64,000 nucleotides of DNA from Eggerthellaceae bacterium (GTDB lineage Bacteria > Actinomycetota > Coriobacteriia > Coriobacteriales > Eggerthellaceae), in assembly GCA_022644775.1 (NCBI GenBank), contig JALCHN010000001.1, forward strand, positions 124,001 to 188,000. The letters run 5' to 3'. Both the position numbers and the translations under genes were made by a program. Each line of letters opens with the position of its first letter. The stretch's first letter is position 1. The notes under the pieces were generated by a model. The model was not told where the DNA came from. It saw only the letters and a list, made by a program, of their open reading frames with translations, and ran no database searches. Shown here piece after piece: positions 40,734 through 50,309 of this stretch.

Positions 40734-41201
40734 ATGGAAACCTTGACTGAATCGCAGAAGAAGATCGCCTCCCTGCTCATCGACTGGGTGCGCGGCCATC
40801 GCATGCTCGAGCCCGAAAAGCTCGCCATCACCGAAGACGAGCTCGCCCGCGAGCTGGGCGAGCCGTCCTGGCACCGCGCCCACACCGAAGACCTCTGCCT
40901 GCTGTGCGCCTACTGCGACCGCAAGCACTACCCCATGGTCCCGCTTATGGTGGTCATCCCCGGCCTGGGCAAGCCCGAGAAGACGATCTTCACGCACGCG
41001 CTGAAGAAGACCCTGCCCACCGCCCAGAACAACAAGGCCTGGGCCGAAGCCATGCAGGAGATCAAAGACGCCGACCCGGCCGTGTGGGACGCCTTCGCCG
41101 CCGACGTGGCGCCCGAAGAGCCCAAGCCCAAGAAGGGCGCGAAGAAGCCGGTGAAGGAATCCGCCGCCGAAGCCCCGGCCGGCGAGGGCGCCGAAGCCTA
41201 G
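40734..41201 (+). CDS. Conserved-looking hypothetical protein with Lys/Ala/Glu-rich C-terminus
   Basis: METLTESQKKIASLLIDWVRGHRMLEPEKLAITEDELARELGEPSWHRAHTEDLCLLCAYCDRKHYPMVPLMVV...; intact start, followed by terminator. Confidence 0.65.
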   Translation: METLTESQKKIASLLIDWVRGHRMLEPEKLAITEDELARELGEPSWHRAHTEDLCLLCAYCDRKHYPMVPLMVVIPGLGKPEKTIFTHALKKTLPTAQNNKAWAEAMQEIKDADPAVWDAFAADVAPEEPKPKKGAKKPVKESAAEAPAGEGAEA

Positions 41202-41243
41202 CGCGACGACGAACCGCCGCACGCGCAGTACCGCGCACGCGAA

Positions 41244-41280
41244 ACGCCTCGAAGGAAGCCCCTTCGAGGCGTTTTTTCGT
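41244..41280 (+). terminator. Intrinsic terminator
   Basis: cgcctcgaaggaagccccttcgaggcgttttttcg. Confidence 0.85.
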
Positions 41281-41290
41281 AAGGGATGCG

Positions 41291-42010
41291 CTAGCGATCG
41301 CGCCGGTAGCAGACGCGGCCGGCGGCGCGGATCGCGCAGTAGGGCCGCGCTGCGCACCAGGCACATCCCAGCTTTGCGCGGGCGGGCGGGTCGTCGAAGA
41401 GCCCCACCACGGCCGTGATGCTGCGGCTCGGCGCAAGGAAGCCGCCCTCAACGGCCCGCATGCCCAGCACCCGTCCCGCGTCGAGCGCCGCCAGGAAGGC
41501 GGGATGCACGGAAAGCGGCAGGTCGCCGTAGCCGGGGCTGTAGCGGTCGTTGGCGTACAGGCCGCGCTCGAAGGCCTCTGCGCGCACGCGGGCCTCCAGC
41601 TGGTTGGCGGCGTCTTCCACCATGTCGGCGAGCACGGCCCCGTAGAGGACGCCGTCGGTGCGGCTGGCCCGCCGAAAGGCGGCGAGCCGACCGTCGGCCG
41701 CGGCGCCCATCGTAACCGCGAGCAGACAGGCAGCGCGCGCTCCGTTCAGATAGTCGGCAATGCTCTCTCCCGGCAGGACCAGCTCGGTGCCGGCCAGGTG
41801 CACGCCTGCGGCGTCTGCGCCCGCTACGGAGAAGATGCGGAAGGTTCCCTGGGCGCATTCGGTTTCTTCGGCTTCCACCGCGAGCGCACGAGAGCGCTCT
41901 CGCACCGCCTGCGTCTCTTCGATGCCCGCGTAGCCCGCATAGCGCAGGGCCTCGTCTATGCGCACAGCTCCCGCGCGGGCGGGAAGGGCGACGGTTTCGG
42001 CTTCGCTCAT
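41291..42010 (-). CDS. Stand-alone B12-dependent methionine synthase (MetH) activation-domain-like protein
   Basis: YANDRYSPGYGDLPLSVHPAFLAALDAGRVLGMRAVEGGFLAPSRSITAVVGLFD (MetH activation domain R-x-SPGYG motif) followed by CAWCAARPYCAIRAAGRVC. Confidence 0.82.
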   Translation of the reverse strand: MSEAETVALPARAGAVRIDEALRYAGYAGIEETQAVRERSRALAVEAEETECAQGTFRIFSVAGADAAGVHLAGTELVLPGESIADYLNGARAACLLAVTMGAAADGRLAAFRRASRTDGVLYGAVLADMVEDAANQLEARVRAEAFERGLYANDRYSPGYGDLPLSVHPAFLAALDAGRVLGMRAVEGGFLAPSRSITAVVGLFDDPPARAKLGCAWCAARPYCAIRAAGRVCYRRDR

Positions 42011-42019
42011 GGGGTGCCC

Positions 42020-43324
42020 CTACTTAGTGGTGCGCTTGGCGCGCTTGATTCGCAGCATGTCGTGCGGGTGCACTTCGAAGGGCACGTCGAAGGCGTAGCG
42101 GTCCATGCCGCGGTTGGCCACCTCTACCGGCAGCTCGACCACGCCGTCGTGAAAGTGGGCGCCTTCGGGGATGCGGCCGTCGCGGTCGCGGTAGTCGTCG
42201 GGCACCGCGTCGGGGTCGCAGACCAGGGCCACGTGGCGCACGTTGAAGGTGCGCACGGGCTCGTGAGGAGCGAGCACCTCGAGTTCGGACCCTTCCCAGA
42301 ACCGGTTGCGGCACCGGCCCACCGCGCGCCAGCCGTCGCCTGCAGGCGCGCATTCCTCGACGTCGATCGCCCAGTCGTAGGGGCGGATGTAGGCGTCGGA
42401 TTCCGGCGTCTGATGGGCCGGCCCGTAGTAGAAGCCCGTTCCGTAGGGCCTATGCGACACCGTGTCGAGCTCGCCTTCGAAGGTGGCCGGGTCGGCCCCG
42501 TCGAGCACCTGGCGGTAGGCGTTGACCACGGTGGCCACGTAGAAGGCCTTCTTGTTGCGGCCTTCGATCTTCACGCTCGTCACGCCCGCGTCGGCCAAAT
42601 CGCGCAGGTGGGAGAGCATGTTCATGTCCTTGGCGTTCATGAGGTAGCTGCCGTGGGCGTCTTCCTCCACCGGGAAGTAGACGCCTGGCCGCTTCTCCTC
42701 TTCGAGCACGTAGTTCCACCGGCAGGGCTGGGTGCAGTTGCCCGTGACCCCGCTGCGGCCGGTCATGTAGTCGCTGATCAGGCACCGGCCCGAAACGGCC
42801 ATGCACATGGCGCCGTGCACGAAGGCCTCGATCTCCATGTCTTCGGGCAGCTCGCGGCGCATGCGGGCGATGCCTTCAAGGCTCATCTCCCGGGCGCACA
42901 CCACGCGGCGGGCGCCCAGCTCGTACCACACGAGCGCCGCCTGGGCGTTCGACACGCTCGCCTGGGTGCTCACGTGAATCTGCACGTGCGGGGCATGGGC
43001 GCGGGCGACGCGCAGGGCGCCCAAATCGCTCACGAGCACGGCGTCGACCCCGGCCGCGTCGAGCGCTTCCAAATAGGAGGGCAGGGTGTCGAAATCGTCT
43101 TCGTGCATCTGGATATTGCAGGTCGCGTGCACCTTGACGCCCCGCTCGTGGGCGTAAGCCACCACGGCGGGCATTTCGGCGAGCGGGAAGTTGTCGGCGC
43201 GCTGGCGCAGGCCGAACTTGTCGGTGGCCAGGTAGACGGCGTCGGCCCCGAAGCGGATGGCCGCGCGCAGCTGTTCCCACCCGCCCGCCGGCGCGAGCAG
43301 TTCGGGAATGCCTATCGGCTGCAT
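42020..43324 (-). CDS. U32-family peptidase / tRNA hydroxylation or collagenase-like protein
   Basis: IPELLAPAGGWEQLRAAIRFGADAVYL..., EAFVHGAMCMAVSGRCLISDYMTGRSGVTGNCTQPCRWNY. Confidence 0.92.
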   Translation of the reverse strand: MQPIGIPELLAPAGGWEQLRAAIRFGADAVYLATDKFGLRQRADNFPLAEMPAVVAYAHERGVKVHATCNIQMHEDDFDTLPSYLEALDAAGVDAVLVSDLGALRVARAHAPHVQIHVSTQASVSNAQAALVWYELGARRVVCAREMSLEGIARMRRELPEDMEIEAFVHGAMCMAVSGRCLISDYMTGRSGVTGNCTQPCRWNYVLEEEKRPGVYFPVEEDAHGSYLMNAKDMNMLSHLRDLADAGVTSVKIEGRNKKAFYVATVVNAYRQVLDGADPATFEGELDTVSHRPYGTGFYYGPAHQTPESDAYIRPYDWAIDVEECAPAGDGWRAVGRCRNRFWEGSELEVLAPHEPVRTFNVRHVALVCDPDAVPDDYRDRDGRIPEGAHFHDGVVELPVEVANRGMDRYAFDVPFEVHPHDMLRIKRAKRTTK

Positions 43325-44004
43325 GCGGCGCCCTCCCCTTGCGCGAAGCGCGCGATCGCAACGGGCAAGTCGGCCGGCTGCGCGCACACGAGGCGGGGCC
43401 CTTCGGCCAGAAGGGAATCAATCGGGTGCTGGCCCCAGCCCACGGCCACCGTTGCCGCACCGGCGGCGTTGCCCGCCTGCATGTCGAAGGGGCTGTCGCC
43501 CACGTAGAAGCAGGCCGCGGGTTGGGCGCCCATCAGCCGGGCTCCCAACCGCACCGGTTCGGGGTCGGGTTTGGGCGCGGCCACGTCGTCGCAGCCCACG
43601 AAGCAGTCGAACAGATCCTCGTAGCCCAGCTGGGCGAGGTTCTCGATGGCCACGTCATGGCGCTTCGAGGTCACCACGCCCAAAGCGAAGCCCGCCTGGC
43701 GCAGGTCTTCCAAGGCCCGCTGCATGCCGGGGAACTCGTGCAGGGCCTCGTGCTGGATCGAGGCGTAGTAGGCGCGGTAGCTTTCGACGAGCGCGTCGCG
43801 CTGGGCCTCGCTTGACGCATAGAGGGCGAACTGGTCGACCAGGGGCTTGCCGATCGTGCGGTTGTAGGCCTCCATCGATTCGTCGTGGCCCAACACGTCG
43901 ACGACCGCATGGTGGAAAGACCGCACGAGCAGCTCGTAGGTGTCGAGCAGCGTGCCGTCGAGATCGAAGAGGACCGTATGCATCCCGCGCAGGGGTGAAA
44001 CCAT
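43312..44004 (-). CDS. HAD-superfamily phosphatase (PpaX/phosphoglycolate phosphatase-like)
   Basis: TVLFDLDGTLLDTYELL, GVVTSKRHDVAIENL, KPDPEPV, YVGDSPFDMQAGNAAGA. Confidence 0.88.
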   Translation of the reverse strand: MVSPLRGMHTVLFDLDGTLLDTYELLVRSFHHAVVDVLGHDESMEAYNRTIGKPLVDQFALYASSEAQRDALVESYRAYYASIQHEALHEFPGMQRALEDLRQAGFALGVVTSKRHDVAIENLAQLGYEDLFDCFVGCDDVAAPKPDPEPVRLGARLMGAQPAACFYVGDSPFDMQAGNAAGAATVAVGWGQHPIDSLLAEGPRLVCAQPADLPVAIARFAQGEGAACSR

Positions 44005-44055
44005 GAACGCACCTTTCAAACAGCCGCGAAGCGGCGCGAAAACGTGCCCTCTAGT

Positions 44056-45708
44056 CTAATGCCTGCGCCAGATGTCCACGATGACCCACACCGATAACAC
44101 CATAGCTCCCGCATAGCCGAAGAAGGAAAGCGGGTTGAGACCCATGATCTTGGGCCCGTCGGAATAGGGGGCGATCAGGCTCGACCCCACGAAGAGGCCG
44201 GCGATCACGATGGCAATCGTGAGCCGGTTCATGATCTTCGACACGGTGGCCAGAGGCGCGTCGGACCCCAGTACCTCCATGTTGAACTTCAGCTGGCCGC
44301 GCGTGAGCATCTTCAGGGTCTCCCCTGCGTACTGGGCGGCTTCGATGCTGCCGTCGGCCGCGCGCTTCAAGTCCTTGGCCGCTTCGGTGAGCTCGTCTTC
44401 CAAGCGCTGCTTGGGGCTTTGGCTCGTTTGGATGTGGGCGTTGATGATGTTGATGATGCTGTTGTTGGGAATGAATTCCTTGACCGTGCCCTCGATAGCC
44501 ACGATGCCGCGCGACACGTTGGTGATCGACGAGGGCAGGACCACCTTGCTCATGCGCGTGAGGGCCAGGATGTCGTTGATCATGTCGCCGATGTCGAGGT
44601 CGGCCACGTCGCACGAGGCGTAGTTGGCGAGCAGCAGGTCGATGTCGTCCAAGAAGCGGGCGTGGTCGATCTTCGCGTTGTCCTTCTGCTGGGCGAACCC
44701 CAGCAAGGCGTCCTTCAGCGCGGCCGAATCGCCCATGCCCACCGACTGGACGATCTTGCCGAAGCCGGCGCGCTCGTTGGGCGTGAGCCGGCCCATGATG
44801 CCTAGGTCGATGTAGACGATCTTCCCGCCGCGGATGATGATGTTGCCCGGGTGGGGGTCGGCATGGAAGAAGCCGTCGTCGAGAATCTGCGACGCGTAGT
44901 TGTCGAGGATCTTCTCGCCGATTTCGGCCAAGTGGTAGCCGGCCTTCTTGAGCTTGGCATGCTCGTAGATGGGAATGCCCTCGACGTATTCCATCACCAG
45001 GGCGTACTCGCTCGAGTACTCGGGATAGACGTGCGGGCAGGAAATGAACTTGCAGTCCTTGTTGAGCGCAGCGAAGCGCTGAAGGTTTTCGGCCTCGCGG
45101 CGGAAGTCGGTCTCTTCGAGGAAGGTCGACCACATCTCCTCGACCACGTCGTTCAGGTCGAGCATGGCATCGTCTTTCACGAACCGCGAGGCGCGGCGGG
45201 CGAAGATGCGCATGATGTCGATGTCCTGCGCCATGGTCTGTTTGACGCCCGGCCGCTGAACCTTCACGGCCACCGTTTCGCCGCTCGCAAGCGTGGCCTT
45301 GTGCACCTGCGCGAGCGAGGCGCTGCCCAACGGATGGGGGTCGACCGAAGCGAAGACGCTTTCGAAGTCGTCGCCGTAGATCGTGTGCAGGGTGGCCAGG
45401 ACCTCGTCGAACGACAGCGGGTCGCAGGACGTCTGCAGCTTCGAAAGCTCCTCGCAGTAGGCCTGGGGAAGGATCTCCGACCGCGTGGAGAGGACCTGCC
45501 CGATTTTCACGAAGCTCGGGCCCAGCTCTTCGAGCATCACGCGGAACTGCACGGGCGTGAACCCGTTGAGGACATGATGCTTCTGCGCGATCGCGAAGAT
45601 CTCGCGCATGCGGCGAGAACGCGACTTCCGGTTCAGGTTGAATTGCCGTTCCGGGTCGACGTCCTCGCCGTAACCGAAGAAGTGTTTGAGCAGCGTGTTT
45701 TCAGGCAT
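44056..45708 (-). CDS. ABC1/AarF/UbiB-family kinase-like membrane protein
   Basis: LGPSFVKIGQVLSTRSEILPQAYCEELSKLQ (KxGQ), VAVKVQRPG, FHADPHPGNIIIRGGKIVYIDLGIMGRL; C-terminal TM hairpin. Confidence 0.94.
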   Translation of the reverse strand: MPENTLLKHFFGYGEDVDPERQFNLNRKSRSRRMREIFAIAQKHHVLNGFTPVQFRVMLEELGPSFVKIGQVLSTRSEILPQAYCEELSKLQTSCDPLSFDEVLATLHTIYGDDFESVFASVDPHPLGSASLAQVHKATLASGETVAVKVQRPGVKQTMAQDIDIMRIFARRASRFVKDDAMLDLNDVVEEMWSTFLEETDFRREAENLQRFAALNKDCKFISCPHVYPEYSSEYALVMEYVEGIPIYEHAKLKKAGYHLAEIGEKILDNYASQILDDGFFHADPHPGNIIIRGGKIVYIDLGIMGRLTPNERAGFGKIVQSVGMGDSAALKDALLGFAQQKDNAKIDHARFLDDIDLLLANYASCDVADLDIGDMINDILALTRMSKVVLPSSITNVSRGIVAIEGTVKEFIPNNSIINIINAHIQTSQSPKQRLEDELTEAAKDLKRAADGSIEAAQYAGETLKMLTRGQLKFNMEVLGSDAPLATVSKIMNRLTIAIVIAGLFVGSSLIAPYSDGPKIMGLNPLSFFGYAGAMVLSVWVIVDIWRRH

Positions 45709-45720
45709 GAAGGGGACCCT

Positions 45721-46095
45721 TTACGCTTCGGGCTTCTCGTCCTTTTCGTCCGCCTTTTCGGCCGGGGCCTCGTCATCGACGACTTCGGCGTCGACAACAA
45801 CCTCTTCCGCCTTGGCGTTCTGCTCGCTGGCGATGCGGGTGGCTTCCTCGACGAAGGCCGCGCGCTCTTCGGGGGTCATCGCGGCCATGCGGGCCTCGAG
45901 CGCCGCGTCGCGCACCGGTTTAGTCGCTTCGCTTGCCTTATGGACGAGTTCCGAGTTAACCGCCTTGCCCTGTTCCACGGTGAGCTCGCCCTTCTCGACG
46001 AGCTGGTCGACGAGCTCCTTCGACTTTTCGCCCGTGATCGTCAGGGCGCCGATGCCCGCCAGGAAGATGTTCTTGAATCCGTCGCCGATTGCCAT
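45721..46095 (-). CDS. Phasin-like / PHA-synthesis-regulator-like small coiled-coil protein
   Basis: MAIGDGFKNIFLAGIGALTITGEKSKELVDQLVEKGELTVEQGKAVNSEL followed by acidic tail. Confidence 0.75.
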   Translation of the reverse strand: MAIGDGFKNIFLAGIGALTITGEKSKELVDQLVEKGELTVEQGKAVNSELVHKASEATKPVRDAALEARMAAMTPEERAAFVEEATRIASEQNAKAEEVVVDAEVVDDEAPAEKADEKDEKPEA

Positions 46096-46256
46096 GATGC
46101 ACGCTCCCTTTCTGCGTAAAACCGTCGCGCCGGTGCGCCCAGGCGGTGCGAGTTGCGTCCCTCTTGCGCCGCGCACCTGCGCTTATGTGTAAATTGTGCA
46201 CCAAAATGCACCCGAGCACAACGAAAGTTCGCCACACGTTGCCTAGCGGAGGGATA

Positions 46257-46324
46257 GGCGCGACAACGGGGACGGAGGTTGTTGCCACACGTGTGGCGAC
46301 AACCTCCGTCCCCGTTGTCGCGCC
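46257..46324. repeat. 68-bp near-perfect palindrome of the GGGGACGG type
   Basis: ggcgcgacaacggggacggaggttgttgccacac / gtgtggcgacaacctccgtccccgttgtcgcgcc; one mismatch in 34 pairs. Confidence 0.9.
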
Positions 46325-46379
46325 CGAAGGGAATCGGTTCCCCTTCGGGCGCGTTTTGCGAAAAACTAGTATCGGGCGC

Positions 46380-48155
46380 CTAGGCGCGGTTGGCGCGCGC
46401 CTGCGACTCCTCGAGCAGCTGGCGCAGGGCCGCGCTCGCGAGCGCCGGCTGGTGCCTGATCATGCTCACGATGTCGTTGAATTCGTCGACCGAGATCTCG
46501 AAACGGTCGCCCGTGTGGCGGTTCTTCACTTCGTAGACGCCGTTGGAAAGACCGCGCTTGCCCAAAATGATCTGCAGGGGCCAGCCGATGAGATCGGCGT
46601 CGGCGAACTTCACGCCGGGGCGTTCCTTGCGGTCGTCGATGACGACTTCCAGACCCACCGCCGAAAGCTCGTTGGCAAGCTTTTCGGCCGTGGGGAGCAC
46701 AAGGTCGTCGTTGACCGAAAGAGGCAGGATGCACACGTGGGCAGGAGCGATCGTGGCCGGCCACTTGATGCCATATTCGTCGTTGTACTGTTCGACCACG
46801 GCGGCCATGCTGCGCGAGACGCCGATGCCGTAGCAGCCCATGATGAAGGGGCGCTCCTTGCCGTCTTCGTCGCTGAAGGTGGCGCCCATGGTCTTGGAGT
46901 ACTTGTCGCCCAGCTCGAAGATCTGGCCCACTTCGATGCCGCGCGCGAGCGTGATCGGCTTGCCGCATTCGGGGCAGGAGTCGCCCGCCTTGGCGGTGCA
47001 CAGGTCGGCCCAGAAATCGACGGTGAAATCGCGGCCCTGTTCGGCGCCCACGTAGTGGTAGCCGTCCTCGTTGGCGCCTACGACCCAGTGCTTGATGCCC
47101 TTCAGGCTCTCGTCGGCGCCGATGCGCACGCCTTCGGGCAGGCCCACGCAGCCAATCGAGCCCTTGGGCAGGCCGGCAGCCTTGATCTCTTCGTCGGTGA
47201 GCAGCTCGAAGCCTTCCACCGCGCGGCCGATCTTGATCTCGTTGAGCTCGTGGTCGCCCGGCACGAAGACGGCGACGACGGTGCCTTCGGCGTCCTTGCC
47301 CACCATGGCCTTGACCGTGGCGGTTTCGGGGATGTGCAGGAACTCGGCGAGCTCGGCAATCGTGTGCACGCCGGGGGTCTCGATCTTGCGCAGGGTGGTT
47401 TCGTCGTACTCCTTGGGGTGCGGCAGGCAGGCGGCGACTTCGGTGTTGGCCGCCCAGCCGCAGGTGCAGCTGGCGAGTTCGGCTTCGCCGGCGTCGGCGA
47501 GCGCGTGGTACTCGATCGTGGCGCTGCCGCCGATCTGACCGCTGTCGGCTTCCACCGGACGGTAATCGAGCCCCAGGCGCTTGCAGAAGCGCTCGTAGGC
47601 CTCGCCCATTTCCTTGTAGGTCTCGTCGAGCGATTCCTTGGTTGCGTGGAAGCTGTAGGCGTCCTTCATGATGAATTCGCGGCTGCGCATGAGGCCGAAG
47701 CGCGGGCGGATCTCGTCGCGGAACTTCGACTGGATCTGGTAGAGCGTGGTGGGCAGCTGCTTGTAGGAGCGCAGCTCGTTGCGCACCAGGCTCGTGACGA
47801 GCTCTTCGTGCGTGGGGCCCAGGCACAGGCCGTTGCCGTGGCGATCCTCCATGCGCATGAGCTCGGGGCCGTAGTCGTTCCAACGGCCGGACTCATGCCA
47901 GATCTGCGCGTCCTGCAGAATGGGCATCATCATTTCCTGGGCGCCGATGCCGTCCATCTCGTCGCGGATGATGGCCTCGATCTTCTTGATCACGCGCCAG
48001 CCCAGGGGAAGATAGGTGTAGAGGCCGGTCGCGCTTTTGCGCATGAAGCCCGCGCGCAGCAGGAGCTGGTGGCTCGGGATGGCCGCGTCGGTGGGGACTT
48101 CCTTGAGCGTAGGAGCGTAGATGTTGCTCATTCGCAGTACGTGGTTCATGATCAC
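46380..48155 (-). CDS. proS: Prolyl-tRNA synthetase
   Basis: FMRKSATGLYTYLPLGWRVIKKIEAIIRDEMDGIGAQEMMMPIL, GPTHEE, INS domain, GCYGIGVSRSMAAVVEQ; ATGA overlap with ispG. Confidence 0.97.
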   Translation of the reverse strand: MIMNHVLRMSNIYAPTLKEVPTDAAIPSHQLLLRAGFMRKSATGLYTYLPLGWRVIKKIEAIIRDEMDGIGAQEMMMPILQDAQIWHESGRWNDYGPELMRMEDRHGNGLCLGPTHEELVTSLVRNELRSYKQLPTTLYQIQSKFRDEIRPRFGLMRSREFIMKDAYSFHATKESLDETYKEMGEAYERFCKRLGLDYRPVEADSGQIGGSATIEYHALADAGEAELASCTCGWAANTEVAACLPHPKEYDETTLRKIETPGVHTIAELAEFLHIPETATVKAMVGKDAEGTVVAVFVPGDHELNEIKIGRAVEGFELLTDEEIKAAGLPKGSIGCVGLPEGVRIGADESLKGIKHWVVGANEDGYHYVGAEQGRDFTVDFWADLCTAKAGDSCPECGKPITLARGIEVGQIFELGDKYSKTMGATFSDEDGKERPFIMGCYGIGVSRSMAAVVEQYNDEYGIKWPATIAPAHVCILPLSVNDDLVLPTAEKLANELSAVGLEVVIDDRKERPGVKFADADLIGWPLQIILGKRGLSNGVYEVKNRHTGDRFEISVDEFNDIVSMIRHQPALASAALRQLLEESQARANRA

Positions 48156-49219
48156 AGTCTTTCTATTTCTTCCATAAGCGCACTTACGATAGACGCTTCA
48201 TCGACCTTGCGCAAGGTCTGCCCGTCTTTGAAGATGACGCCCGACCCGTTGCCGCAGGCGACGCCGATGTCGGCGTCGGCCGCTTCGCCGGGACCGTTCA
48301 CCACGCAGCCCATCACGGCCACCTTCACCGGCTTCTTCACCGACTGGAGCTCGTCGTCGACCTGCTTGGCCAAATCGATCAGTCCCACCTGGCAGCGACC
48401 GCAGGTGGGGCAACTCACGATTTCGGGGCCGCGACGGCGCAGGCCCAGGGCCGAAAGCAGGGTCCAGCAGGCGCGCACTTCCTGCACGGGATCGTCGGTA
48501 AGCGAGATGCGCATCGTGTCGCCGATGCCCTCTTCGAGCAGGATGCCCAGGCCGGCCGAGCTCTTCACGAGACCCTGGAAGAGGGTGCCCGCTTCGGTCA
48601 CGCCGATGTGCAGGGGCACCTGGGGCAGGCGCTTGGCCATGAGCCGGTAGGCGGCCACCGTGGTGGGCACGTCGGAGGCTTTGGTGGAAATCACCAAGTC
48701 GTGGAAGCCGCGGTCGGCGAAGTAGGCGGCATAGCCCGCCGCCGATTCCACGAGCTTTTCAGGCTGGGTAAGGTCGGCGCGGGCCGCGAGCTCGTCGTCG
48801 AGCGAACCGGCGTTGACGCCGATGCGAATGGGGATGCCCGCCTCCCCCGCCGCGTCGATGATGGGGTCGCAGGCAGGCAGACCGCCGATGTTGCCCGGGT
48901 TGATACGGAGCTTGGCCGCTCCGCGACGAGCCGCTTCGATCGCGATGCGCGCGTTGAAGTGAACGTCGGCGACCACCGGCAAAGGCGACGCCTCGCAGAC
49001 CGCCTGGAAGGCGTCGAGGCAGTCGGTGCGCGGGATGGCCATGCGGACGATCTCGCAGCCGGCGTCGGCCAGGCGGCCGATCTGGGCCAGGTTGGCCTCG
49101 ACGTCGTCCGCCTTTTCGCAGAGCATCGACTGCACCGCGCAGGGAGCGCCGCCGCCTACCGGCACGTCGCCCACCATCACGCGATGCGTGCGCGCGTTCG
49201 GTTTTTCAGGTTCTGTCAT
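48152..49219 (-). CDS. ispG: 4-hydroxy-3-methylbut-2-en-1-yl diphosphate synthase
   Basis: VGDVPVGGGAPCAVQSM..., LRINPGNIGG, SCPTCGRCQVGL, MGCVVNGPGEAADADIGVACGNG. Confidence 0.97.
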   Translation of the reverse strand: MTEPEKPNARTHRVMVGDVPVGGGAPCAVQSMLCEKADDVEANLAQIGRLADAGCEIVRMAIPRTDCLDAFQAVCEASPLPVVADVHFNARIAIEAARRGAAKLRINPGNIGGLPACDPIIDAAGEAGIPIRIGVNAGSLDDELAARADLTQPEKLVESAAGYAAYFADRGFHDLVISTKASDVPTTVAAYRLMAKRLPQVPLHIGVTEAGTLFQGLVKSSAGLGILLEEGIGDTMRISLTDDPVQEVRACWTLLSALGLRRRGPEIVSCPTCGRCQVGLIDLAKQVDDELQSVKKPVKVAVMGCVVNGPGEAADADIGVACGNGSGVIFKDGQTLRKVDEASIVSALMEEIERL

Positions 49220-49223
49220 GCTA

Positions 49224-50300
49224 TCAACTCCAATTGCCCAAGATGAACCGTTGGATGTCCTGGTTCGCCATCACGACGAACAGGGCGAGAAAGAAGGCCA
49301 TGCCTGCCAGGCTCAAGCGGTTGAGCGCGCGGGGGCTCACCACGACGCGGCGGATGCGCTGGTAGATTTCCACGACGAAGCGGCCGCCGTCGAGCGGCGG
49401 GATCGGCAGCAGGTTCATGATGCCCAGCGACACCGAAATCATCGCGGTGAACATGGCGAAGGAAAGAAGCCCCTGGTCTGCAGCTGTTTTCGACATGGCG
49501 GCCACGCCGATCACCGACGAGGAGTTCTGCACCGTGTCAGCGGCGGTCTGCGGGTTGAACAGGCCCGCCACGGCCATCACGACCATACCGATGTAGCTGA
49601 AGCCCGCCTGGATGCTGCGCAGGGGGTCAACCTGGATATGCACGAGCTCGCCCGTGTTGGGGTTGGTGACGTCGACGCCCACCAGCGAATAGACCACGAG
49701 GAAAACGAGAATCGCGAAGATCAGGTTGACCACAGGGCCCGCGAGTAGAATCACGCAGCGTTTCCAGAAGGGCAGCGACCGGTACTGCTGGGCGCGCTCG
49801 CTTTCAAAGAAGGCGTCGAGGTCGTCGATCTGCATGGGCTCGCCTTCGGCGCGCGTGCCTCCGTCGCCCGCGGCCTTGCTCGACAGGGTGCGGTAGACGT
49901 TGTAGGTGTCCTTGCGGCCGGGGCCGGCGATGGTCCCCCACTCCGACAGCTCGTCGAGGGCCGCGTAAGCCTCGTCGTCGGAGATCGAAAGGGCGCGAGC
50001 GGCGTCTTCCATGAGGACCTCGCCGCGCTCGAGCACCAGGCCGAGCACCTGTTTCAGGTAGGGGCTTTCCTCCCCCGGCTCCATCCCGCAGACGCGGGCG
50101 TAGCCGCCCAAGGGCACCGCGGTCACGCCGAAGCGCGTGCCGTGCCACATGAAGCCCACGCGGGGCCCGGGCAGGCCGACCATGAATTCCGACACGCGCA
50201 CGCCGAAAGCGCGGGCCGAAAGATAATGGCCCCCTTCGTGGATTACCACGAGGAAGCCCAAAACGATGATGCCGTAGAAAATGGCAAGGACTGCGTCCAC
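49224..50300 (-). CDS. rseP: M50 site-2 metalloprotease (RseP-like)
   Basis: VVIHEGGHYLSARAFGVRV (HExxH variant HEGGH), VKP..NLLPIPPLDGGRFVVEIYQ. Confidence 0.93.
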   Translation of the reverse strand: MDAVLAIFYGIIVLGFLVVIHEGGHYLSARAFGVRVSEFMVGLPGPRVGFMWHGTRFGVTAVPLGGYARVCGMEPGEESPYLKQVLGLVLERGEVLMEDAARALSISDDEAYAALDELSEWGTIAGPGRKDTYNVYRTLSSKAAGDGGTRAEGEPMQIDDLDAFFESERAQQYRSLPFWKRCVILLAGPVVNLIFAILVFLVVYSLVGVDVTNPNTGELVHIQVDPLRSIQAGFSYIGMVVMAVAGLFNPQTAADTVQNSSSVIGVAAMSKTAADQGLLSFAMFTAMISVSLGIMNLLPIPPLDGGRFVVEIYQRIRRVVVSPRALNRLSLAGMAFFLALFVVMANQDIQRFILGNWS

Positions 50301-50309
50301 GGGCGGCTC

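Noticed and set aside
40904-43507. 867-aa plus-strand ORF opposite the U32 and MetH-activation-like genes
   Set aside because: Shadow ORF with R/G/H bias and no domain signature.
46146-48650. 834-aa plus-strand ORF opposite proS
   Set aside because: Shadow ORF; proS on the minus strand is certain.
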